NCBI RefSeq assembly: GCF_000379485.1
Contig: NZ_KB902312.1
Coordinates: forward strand, 190,659-244,961
Direction: 5' to 3'
Length of the DNA: 54,303 nucleotides
DNA from: Wenxinia marina DSM 24838
Lineage (GTDB): Bacteria > Pseudomonadota > Alphaproteobacteria > Rhodobacterales > Rhodobacteraceae
This document shows positions 26,444 to 34,798 of the stretch, in pieces. A program made the position numbers and the translations under genes. The notes under the pieces were generated by a model that was not told where the DNA came from, ran no database searches, and was given only the letters and a program-made list of their open reading frames with translations. Each line of letters opens with the position of its first letter. The stretch's first letter is position 1.

Positions 26444-27730
26444 ATGGCCCTCGACCGGACCGCCGAACCGACGGACGACACCCGCGCGATCAAGGACCTC
26501 TACGCTGTCGGCGAGCTGCCTCCGCTCGGCCACGTGCCGGCGCGGATGCATGCCTGGGCGATCCGGCGCGATCGCCACGGCGAACCGGAGCAGGCGTTCC
26601 AGCTGGAGGTGGTGGACACGCCGATCCCGGCCAGCGACGAGGTCCTCGTGATGGTGATGGCCGCCGGCGTGAACTACAACGGCGTCTGGGCTGGTCTCGG
26701 CTTGCCGATCTCCCCCTTCGACGTGCACGGCGCCGACTTCCACATCGCCGGCAGCGACGCCTCCGGCATCGTCTGGGCGGTCGGCGACAAGGTGAAGCGC
26801 TGGCGCGTCGGCGACGAGGTCGTCATCCACTGCAACCAGGACGACGGCGACGACGAGCATTGCAACGGGGGCGACCCGATGTTCTCGCCCTCCCAGCGCA
26901 TCTGGGGCTACGAAACACCCGACGGCTCCTTCGCGCAGTTCACCTGCGTGCAGTCGCAGCAGCTGATGCCCCGCCCCCGGCACCTGAGCTGGGAGGAGTC
27001 GGCCTGCTACACGCTGACGCTCGCCACCGCCTACCGGATGCTGTTCGGCCACCACCCGCACGAGCTCAAGCCCGGGCAGAACGTGCTGGTCTGGGGCGCG
27101 TCCGGCGGCCTCGGCTCCTACGCGATCCAGCTCATCAACACCGCGGGCGCCAATGCGATCGGCGTCATCAGCGACGAGAGCAAGCGGCAGTTCGTGATGG
27201 ACCTCGGCGCCAAGGGAGTCATCAACAGGGGCGACTTCGCCTGCTGGGGCCAGATGCCGACGGTGAACACGCCGGAGTACAAGGCGTGGTTCGCCGAGGT
27301 GCGAAAGTTCGGCAAGGCGATCTGGGACGTCACGGGGATGGGCAACAACGTCGACATGGTGTTCGAGCATCCGGGCGAGGCGACGTTCCCGGTCTCGACC
27401 TTCGTGGTGAAGCGGGGCGGCATGGTCGTCATCTGCGCCGGCACGACGGGCTACAACCTGACGCTCGACGCCCGATACCTGTGGATGCACCAGAAGAGGG
27501 TGCAGGGCAGCCACTTCGCGAACCTCAAGCAGGCGTCGGCGGCGAACCGGCTGATGGTGGAGCGGCGGCTCGATCCCTGCATGTCCGAGGTGTTCGGCTG
27601 GGACCAGATCCCGCAGGCGCATACGAAGATGCGCAGGAACGAGCACAAGCCGGGCAACATGGCGGTGCTGGTGCAGGCGCCACGGACGGGCCTGCGGACG
27701 TGGGAGGACACGCTGGCCGAGAGCCGCTGA
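26444..27730 (+). CDS. ccr: Crotonyl-CoA carboxylase/reductase
   Basis: Reductively carboxylates crotonyl-CoA to ethylmalonyl-CoA with NADPH and CO2, the committed EMC step. The 428-residue protein belongs to the MDR superfamily: N-terminal GroES-like domain with VMAAGVNYNGVWAGLG, the CCR-specific block HCNQDDGDDEHCNGGDPMFSP, NADPH fold LVWGASGGLGSYAIQL, and C-terminal DMVFEHPGEATFP and MWMHQ/WMHQKRVQGSHFANLKQA. The start is the ATG with GGAGCGACCAGC upstream; an earlier in-frame start would run through the palindrome. It is followed at once by twin palindromes and a convergent SDR gene. Confidence 0.96.
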   Translation: MALDRTAEPTDDTRAIKDLYAVGELPPLGHVPARMHAWAIRRDRHGEPEQAFQLEVVDTPIPASDEVLVMVMAAGVNYNGVWAGLGLPISPFDVHGADFHIAGSDASGIVWAVGDKVKRWRVGDEVVIHCNQDDGDDEHCNGGDPMFSPSQRIWGYETPDGSFAQFTCVQSQQLMPRPRHLSWEESACYTLTLATAYRMLFGHHPHELKPGQNVLVWGASGGLGSYAIQLINTAGANAIGVISDESKRQFVMDLGAKGVINRGDFACWGQMPTVNTPEYKAWFAEVRKFGKAIWDVTGMGNNVDMVFEHPGEATFPVSTFVVKRGGMVVICAGTTGYNLTLDARYLWMHQKRVQGSHFANLKQASAANRLMVERRLDPCMSEVFGWDQIPQAHTKMRRNEHKPGNMAVLVQAPRTGLRTWEDTLAESR

Positions 27731-27743
27731 GAGCGGCGGGCGA

Positions 27744-27795
27744 GGAAAATTCGGCGAATTTCCCTCTGCCGCAGATGGAAATTCGTCGAATTTCC
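27744..27795. repeat. Twin palindromes after ccr, 32 bp apart
   Basis: GGAAATTCGTCGAATTTCC is a 19-bp perfect palindrome (9-bp arms, centre 27786). A second copy, with one extra A (7-bp perfect arms AAATTCG/CGAATTT, centre 27754), lies 32 bp away, about three helical turns. They occupy the gap between the convergent ccr and SDR genes. A bidirectional terminator is possible, but the stems are A/U-rich with one-base centres, so protein binding is at least as likely. Confidence 0.6.
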
Positions 27796-27814
27796 GTCGC
27801 GCGTGGGCTCGTTT

Positions 27815-28525
27815 TCAGCCCCGCCCGACGTACGGCATGCCCGTCGCCATGATCGTCTGGAACAGCACGTTCGCCGACAGGGGCAGCTCCGCCATCGCCA
27901 GCACCGCGTCCGCCACGTGGGCCACGTCCATCGTGTGCGGCGCCGGCTCGCCCGCGGCCTCGGCCCGGCGAGCCTGCGCCTCGACCATCTCGGTCGCGGC
28001 GTTGCCGATGTCGATCTGCCCGCAGGCGATGTTTAGCGGCCGACCGTCCAGCGCGATCTGGCGCGTCAGGCCGGTGATCGCGTGCTTGGTCACCGTATAC
28101 GTCACCGCCTTCTCCCGCGGCATGTAGGCCGAGATGGAGCCGTTGTTGACGATCCGCCCGCCGCCCTGCGCCCGCATCCGGGCGAACGCGGCGCGGGCGC
28201 ACAGGAACATGCCGGTCAGGTTGACCGCCACGACCTCGTTCCAGGTCTCCACCGGCGTCTCGTCGATCAGCGCCGGCGGGGCGAACATGCCGGCGTTGTT
28301 GAAGAGAACGTCGATCTGCCCGAACGCCTCGAACGCCGCCTCCACCGCGTCCGCATCCGTCACGTCGCAGGGCAAGGGCACCGCCGCCTCGCGGCCGGCC
28401 GCGATCTCCTCCAGCCGGTCCGCGCGCCGCGCCAGCAGGCCGACGCGCCAGCCGGCGTCCAGGCAGCGCTCCGCGACCGCCCGGCCGATGCCGGAGGACG
28501 CGCCGGTGACGAGGATGCTCTTCAT
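27815..28525 (-). CDS. Short-chain dehydrogenase/reductase
   Basis: A 236-residue classical SDR. Visible are the cofactor motif [15 protein letters not shown] (7-21), CDVTDADAV, the NNAG motif (LFNNAGMF), and the Y-x3-K active site in [13 protein letters not shown] with a preceding Ser ([10 protein letters not shown]). The Arg after the Rossmann glycine loop (LLARRADR) suggests NADP preference. The substrate is unknown. Its ATG overlaps the helicase stop as ATGA, so the two are coupled despite unrelated functions. Confidence 0.88.
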   Translation of the reverse strand: MKSILVTGASSGIGRAVAERCLDAGWRVGLLARRADRLEEIAAGREAAVPLPCDVTDADAVEAAFEAFGQIDVLFNNAGMFAPPALIDETPVETWNEVVAVNLTGMFLCARAAFARMRAQGGGRIVNNGSISAYMPREKAVTYTVTKHAITGLTRQIALDGRPLNIACGQIDIGNAATEMVEAQARRAEAAGEPAPHTMDVAHVADAVLAMAELPLSANVLFQTIMATGMPYVGRG

Positions 28526-30054
28526 TCTTCGCTCTCCAGGGCGAGGGGGGACGCGGCGGCGCCGAGATCCTCGACGCCCAGCGGCTCGGCCGGGCGGCCG
28601 AGGCGGTTGCGGGTGACCCAGCGCAGCTCGCGCTCGGCCCGGGTGATCGCGACGTAGGCGAGGCGCTTCCACAGCGGCTGTCCTGCCTCGACCCGGCCCA
28701 TCCGGGCGGCGGCGTAGAGGTCGGGGGCGAACACCTGCACCGTGTCCCACTGCGAGCCCTGCGCCTTGTGAATCGTCACCGCCGCGCCGTGCAGGAACAC
28801 CGCGCCCATGTGGGCGGCGAAGGGGATGAACGGCTCTTCCTCGCCCTCCTTCTCGATCTTGACGATCGAGGCGACGGAGATCTGCGGCTCGGGCGCGCCG
28901 ACGAGGTGCAGGCGGCTGAAGCCGGGCCGCCGACCGGGTCCGAGGTAGATCGCCTGCGCGCCCTTGATCAGGCCGCGGGCCTCGAGGTCGATCCGCTTCT
29001 TGCGGTGCTTCAGCGGCAGCTCGATCCCGTCGCAGATCAGCGGCTCGCCCGGCAGCAGCTCGGTCAGCGGCGCGTCGAAGGCGGCGCGGAAGGCGTGGAT
29101 CAGCCGGATGCGGGTGGCGTTGCGCCAGACGAGGACCGGCGAGCGCGCCATCAGCCCGGCCTCGACGCGCGGCGCCATCACCACGCGCTCGTCCCGCTGC
29201 GCGGCCTCCTCCACCATCCGCTCGAAGCGGTAGAAGTCGACGCTGTCGTCGGCCAGCGCGTGGGCGAGGTCCAGGATAGGGCTGTCGCCCTCCTGCCGGT
29301 GGACGCGGGTGAGGGTCAGGCGGCGCTTCTCGGGCAGGGTCTCGAACACCATGCCGTCGCCGCCGGACTGCACGGGCGGCAGCTGCGCGGGATCGCCGAA
29401 CAGGACGAGGGTGGGGAAGATCTCCTTCAGGTCGTCCAGCGCCCGCCCGTCCAGCATCGAGCTTTCATCCACGAAGCCGATGTCGAGCGGATCCTCCCGC
29501 CGCTTCCAGCCGGTGATGAAGTCCGACCCCCGCAGCCCCGCGGCGGCGAGCGCGGCGGGGACCGAGCCGTGGGTGCGGAACGCCTCCATCGCGCGGTCGA
29601 GCTGGACGTCGGTCATCGCCTCGGTCTCGGGGCGGTCGCCCTCGCCGTTCAGCCAGGCGGCGACCTTCTCGAATTCGGGATCGTAGACCGGCGTGTAGAG
29701 GATGCGGTGGATCGTCGTCGCCGGGACGCCGCGATTGCGCAGGACGCTCGCGGCCTTGTTCGTGGGCGCCAGGATCGACAGGGTGCGCTGGCCCTGCTTG
29801 CGCTTGCCGTCCCAGTCGCCCGAGACGATGCGCACCCCCGCCTCCTTCAGCGCGCCGGTCAGCTGCGCCAGCAGCATCGTCTTGCCCGATCCGGCCTTGC
29901 CGACGATCGCGAGGACGGTGGCCTTGTCCGCCTCCGGCGCGGTGACGAGGCCGTCGTCGAGGTCGACGCCCGCGCCGCGCATGGCCTCGGCGAGCCGGTC
30001 CCACGCTTCGGCCTGGTCGTCGGAGAATACGGGGGCGGGCAGGGCGGCGGACAT
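28522..30054 (-). CDS. RecD-like ATP-dependent DNA helicase
   Basis: A 510-residue SF1 helicase. Motif I is [14 protein letters not shown] (about 49-62), motif Ia [12 protein letters not shown], motif [10 protein letters not shown], motif [14 protein letters not shown], and the C-terminal UvrD_C_2/RecD-type end has [16 protein letters not shown] and [12 protein letters not shown]. It lacks the RecB/C-binding N-terminal domain of RecD, as in the stand-alone RecD-like helicases common in Rhodobacteraceae (sometimes called Dda/ExoV-like). Probably acts in repair or replication-fork processing. ATGA overlap with the SDR gene. Confidence 0.9.
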   Translation of the reverse strand: MSAALPAPVFSDDQAEAWDRLAEAMRGAGVDLDDGLVTAPEADKATVLAIVGKAGSGKTMLLAQLTGALKEAGVRIVSGDWDGKRKQGQRTLSILAPTNKAASVLRNRGVPATTIHRILYTPVYDPEFEKVAAWLNGEGDRPETEAMTDVQLDRAMEAFRTHGSVPAALAAAGLRGSDFITGWKRREDPLDIGFVDESSMLDGRALDDLKEIFPTLVLFGDPAQLPPVQSGGDGMVFETLPEKRRLTLTRVHRQEGDSPILDLAHALADDSVDFYRFERMVEEAAQRDERVVMAPRVEAGLMARSPVLVWRNATRIRLIHAFRAAFDAPLTELLPGEPLICDGIELPLKHRKKRIDLEARGLIKGAQAIYLGPGRRPGFSRLHLVGAPEPQISVASIVKIEKEGEEEPFIPFAAHMGAVFLHGAAVTIHKAQGSQWDTVQVFAPDLYAAARMGRVEAGQPLWKRLAYVAITRAERELRWVTRNRLGRPAEPLGVEDLGAAASPLALESEE

Positions 30055-30155
30055 GGGCCGGACCCTAGCCCCGCCGGGCGCGAGGGGGAAGGCGGGCCGT
30101 CGCAGTCACGCCCGGGCGAAGGGGCAGGGCGGGGCCGCGCGTCCCGCGCACTCCG

Positions 30156-30944
30156 TCAACGCGCGGAGGCGCTGGCGCCGTCGGGATCGCCCGGCCCCGG
30201 CCAGTCCCCCTCGGCCGCGCGGGCAGCGGTGCCGGTGAGGATCAGGCCCAGCGCGATGGCACGGGCCACCGCATGCACGGTATTGACGGCGCCCAGCTTG
30301 AAGCGGGCGCTTTCGACGTAGGCCCGCAGCGTATGCTCCGAGATCGACAGCATCTCGGCCACCTGCCCGCGGCTGTATCCCATGGAGAGAAAGGTCAGGG
30401 TGTCCAGCTCGCGCGGGGACAGGGTCCGAAGGGGTTCGGGCCACCGCACCGCGGCGAGGTCGAGCGCCTTCTGATTGAAGCTGTGGGCGGCGAGGATGAG
30501 ATCGCGACGCCGGGCGTCGGTGAAGGCCCGCCATTCGGCATCGTCGCAGGAGTGGCTGACGGTGAAGATGGCGAACTGCCCCTGCGGGCCACGGATCGGG
30601 ATCGAATAGCCCTGATTGCCGACCCCGTATTCCACCGCGTCCTGCAGAAAGGCGCGCGCCGCGCGTCCAGACCAGTCGAGCTGTTTCCAGTCGACCGGGC
30701 GGAACCGCTGGAAACAGCCGAGGACCACCGGATCGATCCTGATATAGTCACGGCCGATGTACTGATCGACCCAGGCCAGCGAGTAGGTGCCGCAGCCGTA
30801 TTGTCCCCCGTCGGCCGACACCCAGTGGTAGACGATGTGATCGACGGCGTAGGCGTCCCTCAGCATTGCGATGAGGGTCTGAAGATCGTCGAGGCTGTCA
30901 GCTGACTCGACGGTTTCGAGAAAAGTCTCTAATTCGATCGACAT
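30156..30944 (-). CDS. LuxR-family quorum-sensing-type regulator (LuxR solo in this window)
   Basis: A 262-residue regulator with an N-terminal autoinducer-binding domain (about 20-165) and a C-terminal GerE/LuxR helix-turn-helix (about 178-240, LSPRELDTLTFLSMGYSRGQVAEML). The signal-site residues align by spacing with LuxR/TraR: W and Y in WVDQY, D-P in RIDPVV, and W 14 residues later in PVDW, followed by a Gly-rich YGVGNQGYSIP. This suggests acyl-homoserine lactone or similar binding. No luxI synthase gene is in the window. A small gene overlaps its 5' end. Confidence 0.88.
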   Translation of the reverse strand: MSIELETFLETVESADSLDDLQTLIAMLRDAYAVDHIVYHWVSADGGQYGCGTYSLAWVDQYIGRDYIRIDPVVLGCFQRFRPVDWKQLDWSGRAARAFLQDAVEYGVGNQGYSIPIRGPQGQFAIFTVSHSCDDAEWRAFTDARRRDLILAAHSFNQKALDLAAVRWPEPLRTLSPRELDTLTFLSMGYSRGQVAEMLSISEHTLRAYVESARFKLGAVNTVHAVARAIALGLILTGTAARAAEGDWPGPGDPDGASASAR

Positions 30945-31119
30945 TCCCGGCCGCCCTCGTCATCGCCCCTTCGGGCCGGCGGCCGTGCTGCGCAAGGTCC
31001 TCCTGCGCGGCCAAGGTCGCCCGGGCAAGGCCGTCAGACAGGCCTGTCATGCCGTTCTTGTCGGCGTAGCTTTTCAGATCGGAAAGTACGCCGAAGATCC
31101 ACCCGTGTCCCGTATCCAT
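30898..31119 (-). CDS. Small protein overlapping the start of the LuxR-type gene
   Basis: A 73-residue soluble protein starting MDTGHGWIFGVLSDLKSYADKNG. GGGGAATAAG directly precedes the ATG; an in-frame TTG four codons earlier overlaps that site and is less likely. It is helical, with LSDGLARATLAAQEDLAQ and a basic C-terminus RNRRVS. No known domain. It overlaps the LuxR-type gene by 47 bp in another frame, so the two are translationally linked. A partner or modulator of the regulator is conceivable, but nothing in the sequence proves it. Confidence 0.6.
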   Translation of the reverse strand: MDTGHGWIFGVLSDLKSYADKNGMTGLSDGLARATLAAQEDLAQHGRRPEGAMTRAAGNVDRIRDFSRNRRVS

Positions 31120-31134
31120 CTTATTCCCCAATAG

Positions 31135-31151
31135 GTTAACGCAACCTTAAC
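31135..31151. promoter_or_regulatory. GTTAA-N7-TTAAC dyad upstream of the LuxR locus
   Basis: Five-base arms GTTAA and TTAAC separated by 7 bp, 16 bp upstream of the small gene that precedes luxR. It sits in a comparatively AT-rich gap. It is in the right place for a regulator site but does not match the classic lux box. Weak evidence. Confidence 0.3.
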
Positions 31152-31232
31152 GTGAGCATATCACACCCCAGCTTTACACGATATTCCTGCATCGCAATTC
31201 CCCAGAAATGACGGGACCGGCCAGAAGCGGCC

Positions 31233-31979
31233 TCAGCGGCGAAGGAAGGCGAACGCGGCGGAGGCGCCCCATCCGGCCGCCACGGCCAGCGCCAGCGCGA
31301 GAAGGCCGTAGACCGGCGGGTATTCGCGCGAGAGGTTGAACAGCCATCGCTCCAGCCCGACCTTCTGCACGCCGATCATCGTCTCGAGACTGTCGATCAC
31401 CCGTCCCTCGCGGGTGAGGAAGATGCGGATCGTGTAATTGCCTTCGATGAGGTTCGCCGGCAGTTCGACCGCGGTGCGGAACAGCGTCTGCTGCTCGAAG
31501 TCGACGCTCTCCTCGTCCATCCGGTAGGCGCCGGCCTCCTCGCGGATACGGATCAGGGCCTGGGTGAAGGCGCCGGCGCCGGAGATCGTGTTGCCGACCG
31601 ACCGGATCGCCCGCGGCGTGGTGATGGAGTAGCGCAGATCCTCGACGTGCAGCAGGCTCTCGTTCAGCGGAGCCGACGTGGCGACGGCGTAGAAGGACGG
31701 GGCGGCGTCGACCTCGACCGCAGCCGTGTTCACCCAGATGCCGGCCATCCGCGCGGCGCGGCGGACCTTGACCGGCGTCAGGGGGCCCGAGACGGTCACG
31801 ATGACCTCCAGCGGCTCGGGCGGGGGCGGGGCGTCGCGGTCCACGGCACCGAAGATCAGCAGCTCCGACCCGTCGAAGGTGACGGTGATCGCCACCTCCT
31901 CGGCCGACAGGCCGAGGACGATGCTCTCGGCCCGCGCGGGGCCGCAGATCAGCAGCAGGAGGACGACCAGCGCCCTCAC
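31233..31979 (-). CDS. TIGR02186-family membrane-anchored protein
   Basis: A 248-residue protein with an N-terminal leader (MRALVVLLLLICGPARAE) and a C-terminal membrane helix (VYGLLALALAVAAGWGASAAFAFL), leaving a large periplasmic beta-rich domain between. The pattern LSAEEVAITVTFDGSELLIFGAV, VRRAARMAGIWVNTA and NYTIRIFLTREGRVI is that of TIGR02186, an uncharacterised alphaproteobacterial family usually next to a TSUP permease, as here. The GTG start overlaps the permease stop as GTGA. The two probably work together in export of a sulfur-containing anion or similar, an inference from context only. Confidence 0.85.
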   Translation of the reverse strand: MRALVVLLLLICGPARAESIVLGLSAEEVAITVTFDGSELLIFGAVDRDAPPPPEPLEVIVTVSGPLTPVKVRRAARMAGIWVNTAAVEVDAAPSFYAVATSAPLNESLLHVEDLRYSITTPRAIRSVGNTISGAGAFTQALIRIREEAGAYRMDEESVDFEQQTLFRTAVELPANLIEGNYTIRIFLTREGRVIDSLETMIGVQKVGLERWLFNLSREYPPVYGLLALALAVAAGWGASAAFAFLRR

Positions 31980-32893
31980 AGCGGCTCTCCCACGTCGAGG
32001 GAGTACACCTCGGACGGGGTCAGGACGAGGCCGAAGGCCAGCTGCAGGCAGACGAGCAGGACGAGGACGGCGAGCGCGACGCGCAGCGCCTCGGCCCGCA
32101 TCCGTGCGCCGAGCGACGTGCCGATCTGCGCGCCGATGACGCCGCCGACGATCAGGAGGACCGCGAGGACGAGGTCGACGGTCTGGTTCGTCGTCGCGTG
32201 CAGCATCGTGGTGAAGGCCGAGACGAAGAGGATCTGGAACAGCGACGTGCCGATGACGACCTTCGTCGGCATGCCGAGGAGGTAGATCATCGCCGGCACC
32301 ATGATGAACCCGCCGCCGACGCCCATGACCGCCGCGAGGATGCCGACCGCGAAGCCGACCGTCAGCGGCGGAATGACCGAGATGTAGAGGCCTGAGACCC
32401 GGAACTTCATCCTGAAGGGCAGGTTGTGCACCTTCATGTGCCGGCTGCGCCGCTGCGGCGGTCCGGCCCGGCGCGAGCGGATCAGGGCGCGCACGCTCTC
32501 GACGAACATCAGCCCCCCGACCGAGCCGAGGAAGACGACGTAGCACAGCGTCACCAGCAGATCGACCTGCCCCTGCGCCCGCATCCAGTTGAAGATGACG
32601 ACGCCCAAGGCCGACCCGGCGAGGCCGCCGGCCAGCAGCACCGATCCCATCGTGAAGTCGACGTTCCGGCGCCGGAGGTGCGCCAGCAGCGCCGAGAAGG
32701 ACGAGGCGACGATCTGGTTGGCCGAGGTGGCGACCGCGACCGCGGGCGGGATGCCGGCGAAGAACAGCAGCGGCGTGATCAGGAAGCCGCCGCCGACCCC
32801 GAACATCCCCGACAGCAGGCCCACGAGGCCGCCGATCCCCAGCAGCAGCAGGGTATGGACCGAAACCTCGGCGATGGGCAGGTACAGCTGCAT
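31976..32893 (-). CDS. TSUP (TauE/SafE) family permease
   Basis: A 305-residue membrane protein with about eight helices. The two internal halves repeat the family glycine motif: GLLSGMFGVGGGFLITPLL (about 24-42) and ILAAVMGVGGGFIMVPAM (about 180-200). TSUP proteins move sulfite, sulfoacetate, taurine-derived or other organic anions. A basic cytoplasmic loop (RSRRAGPPQRRSRH) joins the halves. The substrate cannot be read from the sequence. It follows the nucleoside operon after 75 bp and is coupled to the TIGR02186 gene. Confidence 0.88.
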   Translation of the reverse strand: MQLYLPIAEVSVHTLLLLGIGGLVGLLSGMFGVGGGFLITPLLFFAGIPPAVAVATSANQIVASSFSALLAHLRRRNVDFTMGSVLLAGGLAGSALGVVIFNWMRAQGQVDLLVTLCYVVFLGSVGGLMFVESVRALIRSRRAGPPQRRSRHMKVHNLPFRMKFRVSGLYISVIPPLTVGFAVGILAAVMGVGGGFIMVPAMIYLLGMPTKVVIGTSLFQILFVSAFTTMLHATTNQTVDLVLAVLLIVGGVIGAQIGTSLGARMRAEALRVALAVLVLLVCLQLAFGLVLTPSEVYSLDVGEPL

Positions 32894-32968
32894 CCGCGGG
32901 GGATCCTCCGCAGGCGGGACTGCGACCTCAAGAGCACCAAGTCGTGGCGAACGCCAGCCCCGCCCCGG

Positions 32969-33769
32969 TCAAAGGGCGGCGAGCATGGCGCGCAGGACCC
33001 GCTCCAGCTTGGCCGCGCCCAGGGGGGCCATCGCCTTGGTGTGCTCGTGGCTGATCTTCTCGTCGCTCATCCCGGCCGCCATGTTCGTGATGGTCGAGAT
33101 CGCGGCGACGCGCAGGCCGAGGAACCGGGCGAGGATGACCTCCGGCACGGTCGACATGCCCACGGCGTCGGCGCCGAGGATGCGGATCGCGCGGATCTCG
33201 GCCGGGGTCTCGAAGGACGGGCCGGAATACCAGGCGTAGACGCCGCTGCCCATCTCCGTCCCCGTCGCATCTGCGGCCGCCCGCAGGCGCGCCCGCAGAT
33301 CCGGGTCGTAGGCATCCCCCATCGGCACGAAGCGGGCGTCGGTCTTCTCGCCGATCAGCGGGTTCAGGCCGGAGAAGTTGATGTGATCGGACAGACTCAT
33401 GATCGACCCCGGCGGCATCGCGGGGTCGAGCGAACCGGCGGCGTTGGTGAGGATCAGCGCCTCGGCCCCCAGCGCCTTGAGCACCTCCAGCGGCAGGCGC
33501 ATGACCGTGGGATCGCCGCTCTCGTAATAGTGCGCCCGCCCGCCGAAGGCGGCGACGCGCACGCCCTCGAGGTCGCCGACCCGCAGGACCGGGTTGTGAC
33601 CCGACACGCCGGCATGGGGAAAGCCGGGCAACTCGTCATAGCCGATCGCCACCCCGTCCACCGCTTCGGCCAGGTGGCCGAGGCCGGAGCCCAGCACCAG
33701 CCCCAGCCGGACGGGCGCGGTCCCCGCGCGGTCCCGGATCAGGTCGGCGAGTTCCTCGGCGGTCGCCAT
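32969..33769 (-). CDS. Purine nucleoside phosphorylase, trimeric PNP-II type
   Basis: Phosphorolyses purine nucleosides. The 266-residue length and motifs fit the trimeric (PunA/mammalian-like) class: LGLVLGSGLGHLAEAV, GHNPVLRVGDLEG, FGGRAHYYESGDP, LILTNAAGSL, YAWYSGPSFETPAEIRAI, GADAVGMSTVPEVILAR and ITNMAAGMSDEKISHEH. This is distinct from the DeoD-type enzyme elsewhere in the window. It begins 1 bp after the ABC permease stop, so imported nucleosides would be split directly. Gene symbols vary (punA, xapA, deoD-like), so none is given. Confidence 0.93.
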   Translation of the reverse strand: MATAEELADLIRDRAGTAPVRLGLVLGSGLGHLAEAVDGVAIGYDELPGFPHAGVSGHNPVLRVGDLEGVRVAAFGGRAHYYESGDPTVMRLPLEVLKALGAEALILTNAAGSLDPAMPPGSIMSLSDHINFSGLNPLIGEKTDARFVPMGDAYDPDLRARLRAAADATGTEMGSGVYAWYSGPSFETPAEIRAIRILGADAVGMSTVPEVILARFLGLRVAAISTITNMAAGMSDEKISHEHTKAMAPLGAAKLERVLRAMLAAL

Positions 33770-33770
33770 G

Positions 33771-34751
33771 TCAACGCTCCTTCACGTAGGGCTCGCCGCC
33801 CGCGCGGGGCGGGATCGCCTTGCCGACGAAACCGGCGAGGATGATGACCGTCAGGATGTAGGGCAGGGCGTCCAGCAGCTGCACCTGCACCCGGAACGAC
33901 AGCGTCCGCTCGATGATGTCCGGCCGCAGCGCCAGCGCCTGAAGGAAGCCGAACAGCATCGTCGCCATCAGCGCGTACCACGGCCGCCACTTGGCGAAGA
34001 TCAGCGCGGCGAGCGCGATGTAGCCGCGCCCGGCCGTCATCTCGCGGGTGAAGCCGGCCTGCAGCGCGGTCGCGAGGTAGGCGCCGGCGATCCCCGTCAG
34101 CACGCCGCAGATGCCGACGGCTGCGTAGCGCAGGCCGACGACGCTGATCCCGGCAGTGTCCACCGCCGCCGGGTTCTCGCCCACCGCGCGCAGGCGCAGG
34201 CCGAAGCGGGTTCGGAACAGCACCCACCAGGTCAGCGGCACGATCAGGAGCGCGATGTAGACGACGATGGTGTGGCCCGAGATCAGCTCGGAATAGATCT
34301 GCTGCAGCGGCCCGGCCTGCTGCATCTCGCGGATGTTGGTCAGCGCGCCGGGCCAGATGATCGGCTCGAAGCGCGCCGCGCCCGCCAGCTGCGGCGTCCG
34401 GCCGCCCTGGCCGAACCAGCTCTGCGCGACCACGACCGTGAGGCCGGAGGCGAGGAAGTTGATCGCAACGCCCGAGATCAGCTGGTTGCCGCGGAAGGTG
34501 ATCGAGGCGAGGCCGTGGATGCCCGACAGCGCCAGCGACCCGGCGATTCCGGCCAGCAGGCCCAGCCACACGCTGCCGGTGACGAAGGCGATGGCGCCGG
34601 ACAGGAACGCCGCCGCCAGCATCTTGCCCTCGAGGCCGATGTCGAAGATGCCCGCCCGTTCCGAGAACAGCCCGGCAAGGCAGGCGAGCAGCAGCGGCGT
34701 CGCCAGCCGGATCGTCGAGTCGAGGATTTGCAGGATCGTCAGCAGGTCCAT
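33771..34751 (-). CDS. Nucleoside ABC transporter permease (second)
   Basis: A 326-residue permease of the BPD_transp_2 (branched-chain/ribose-like) family with 8-9 helices. It has AGLFSERAGIFDIGLEGKML near residue 28 and the cytoplasmic coupling segment LRLRAVGENPAAVDTAGISV typical of YufQ/NupQ-like permeases. It pairs with the longer permease upstream and the BMP binding protein, the standard layout of purine nucleoside importers. PNP follows by 1 bp. Confidence 0.9.
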   Translation of the reverse strand: MDLLTILQILDSTIRLATPLLLACLAGLFSERAGIFDIGLEGKMLAAAFLSGAIAFVTGSVWLGLLAGIAGSLALSGIHGLASITFRGNQLISGVAINFLASGLTVVVAQSWFGQGGRTPQLAGAARFEPIIWPGALTNIREMQQAGPLQQIYSELISGHTIVVYIALLIVPLTWWVLFRTRFGLRLRAVGENPAAVDTAGISVVGLRYAAVGICGVLTGIAGAYLATALQAGFTREMTAGRGYIALAALIFAKWRPWYALMATMLFGFLQALALRPDIIERTLSFRVQVQLLDALPYILTVIILAGFVGKAIPPRAGGEPYVKER

Positions 34752-34798
34752 TCAGACTTCCCTTCCGGCCGCGCCCGCGCCGTTCTTGGCCGCCCCGG

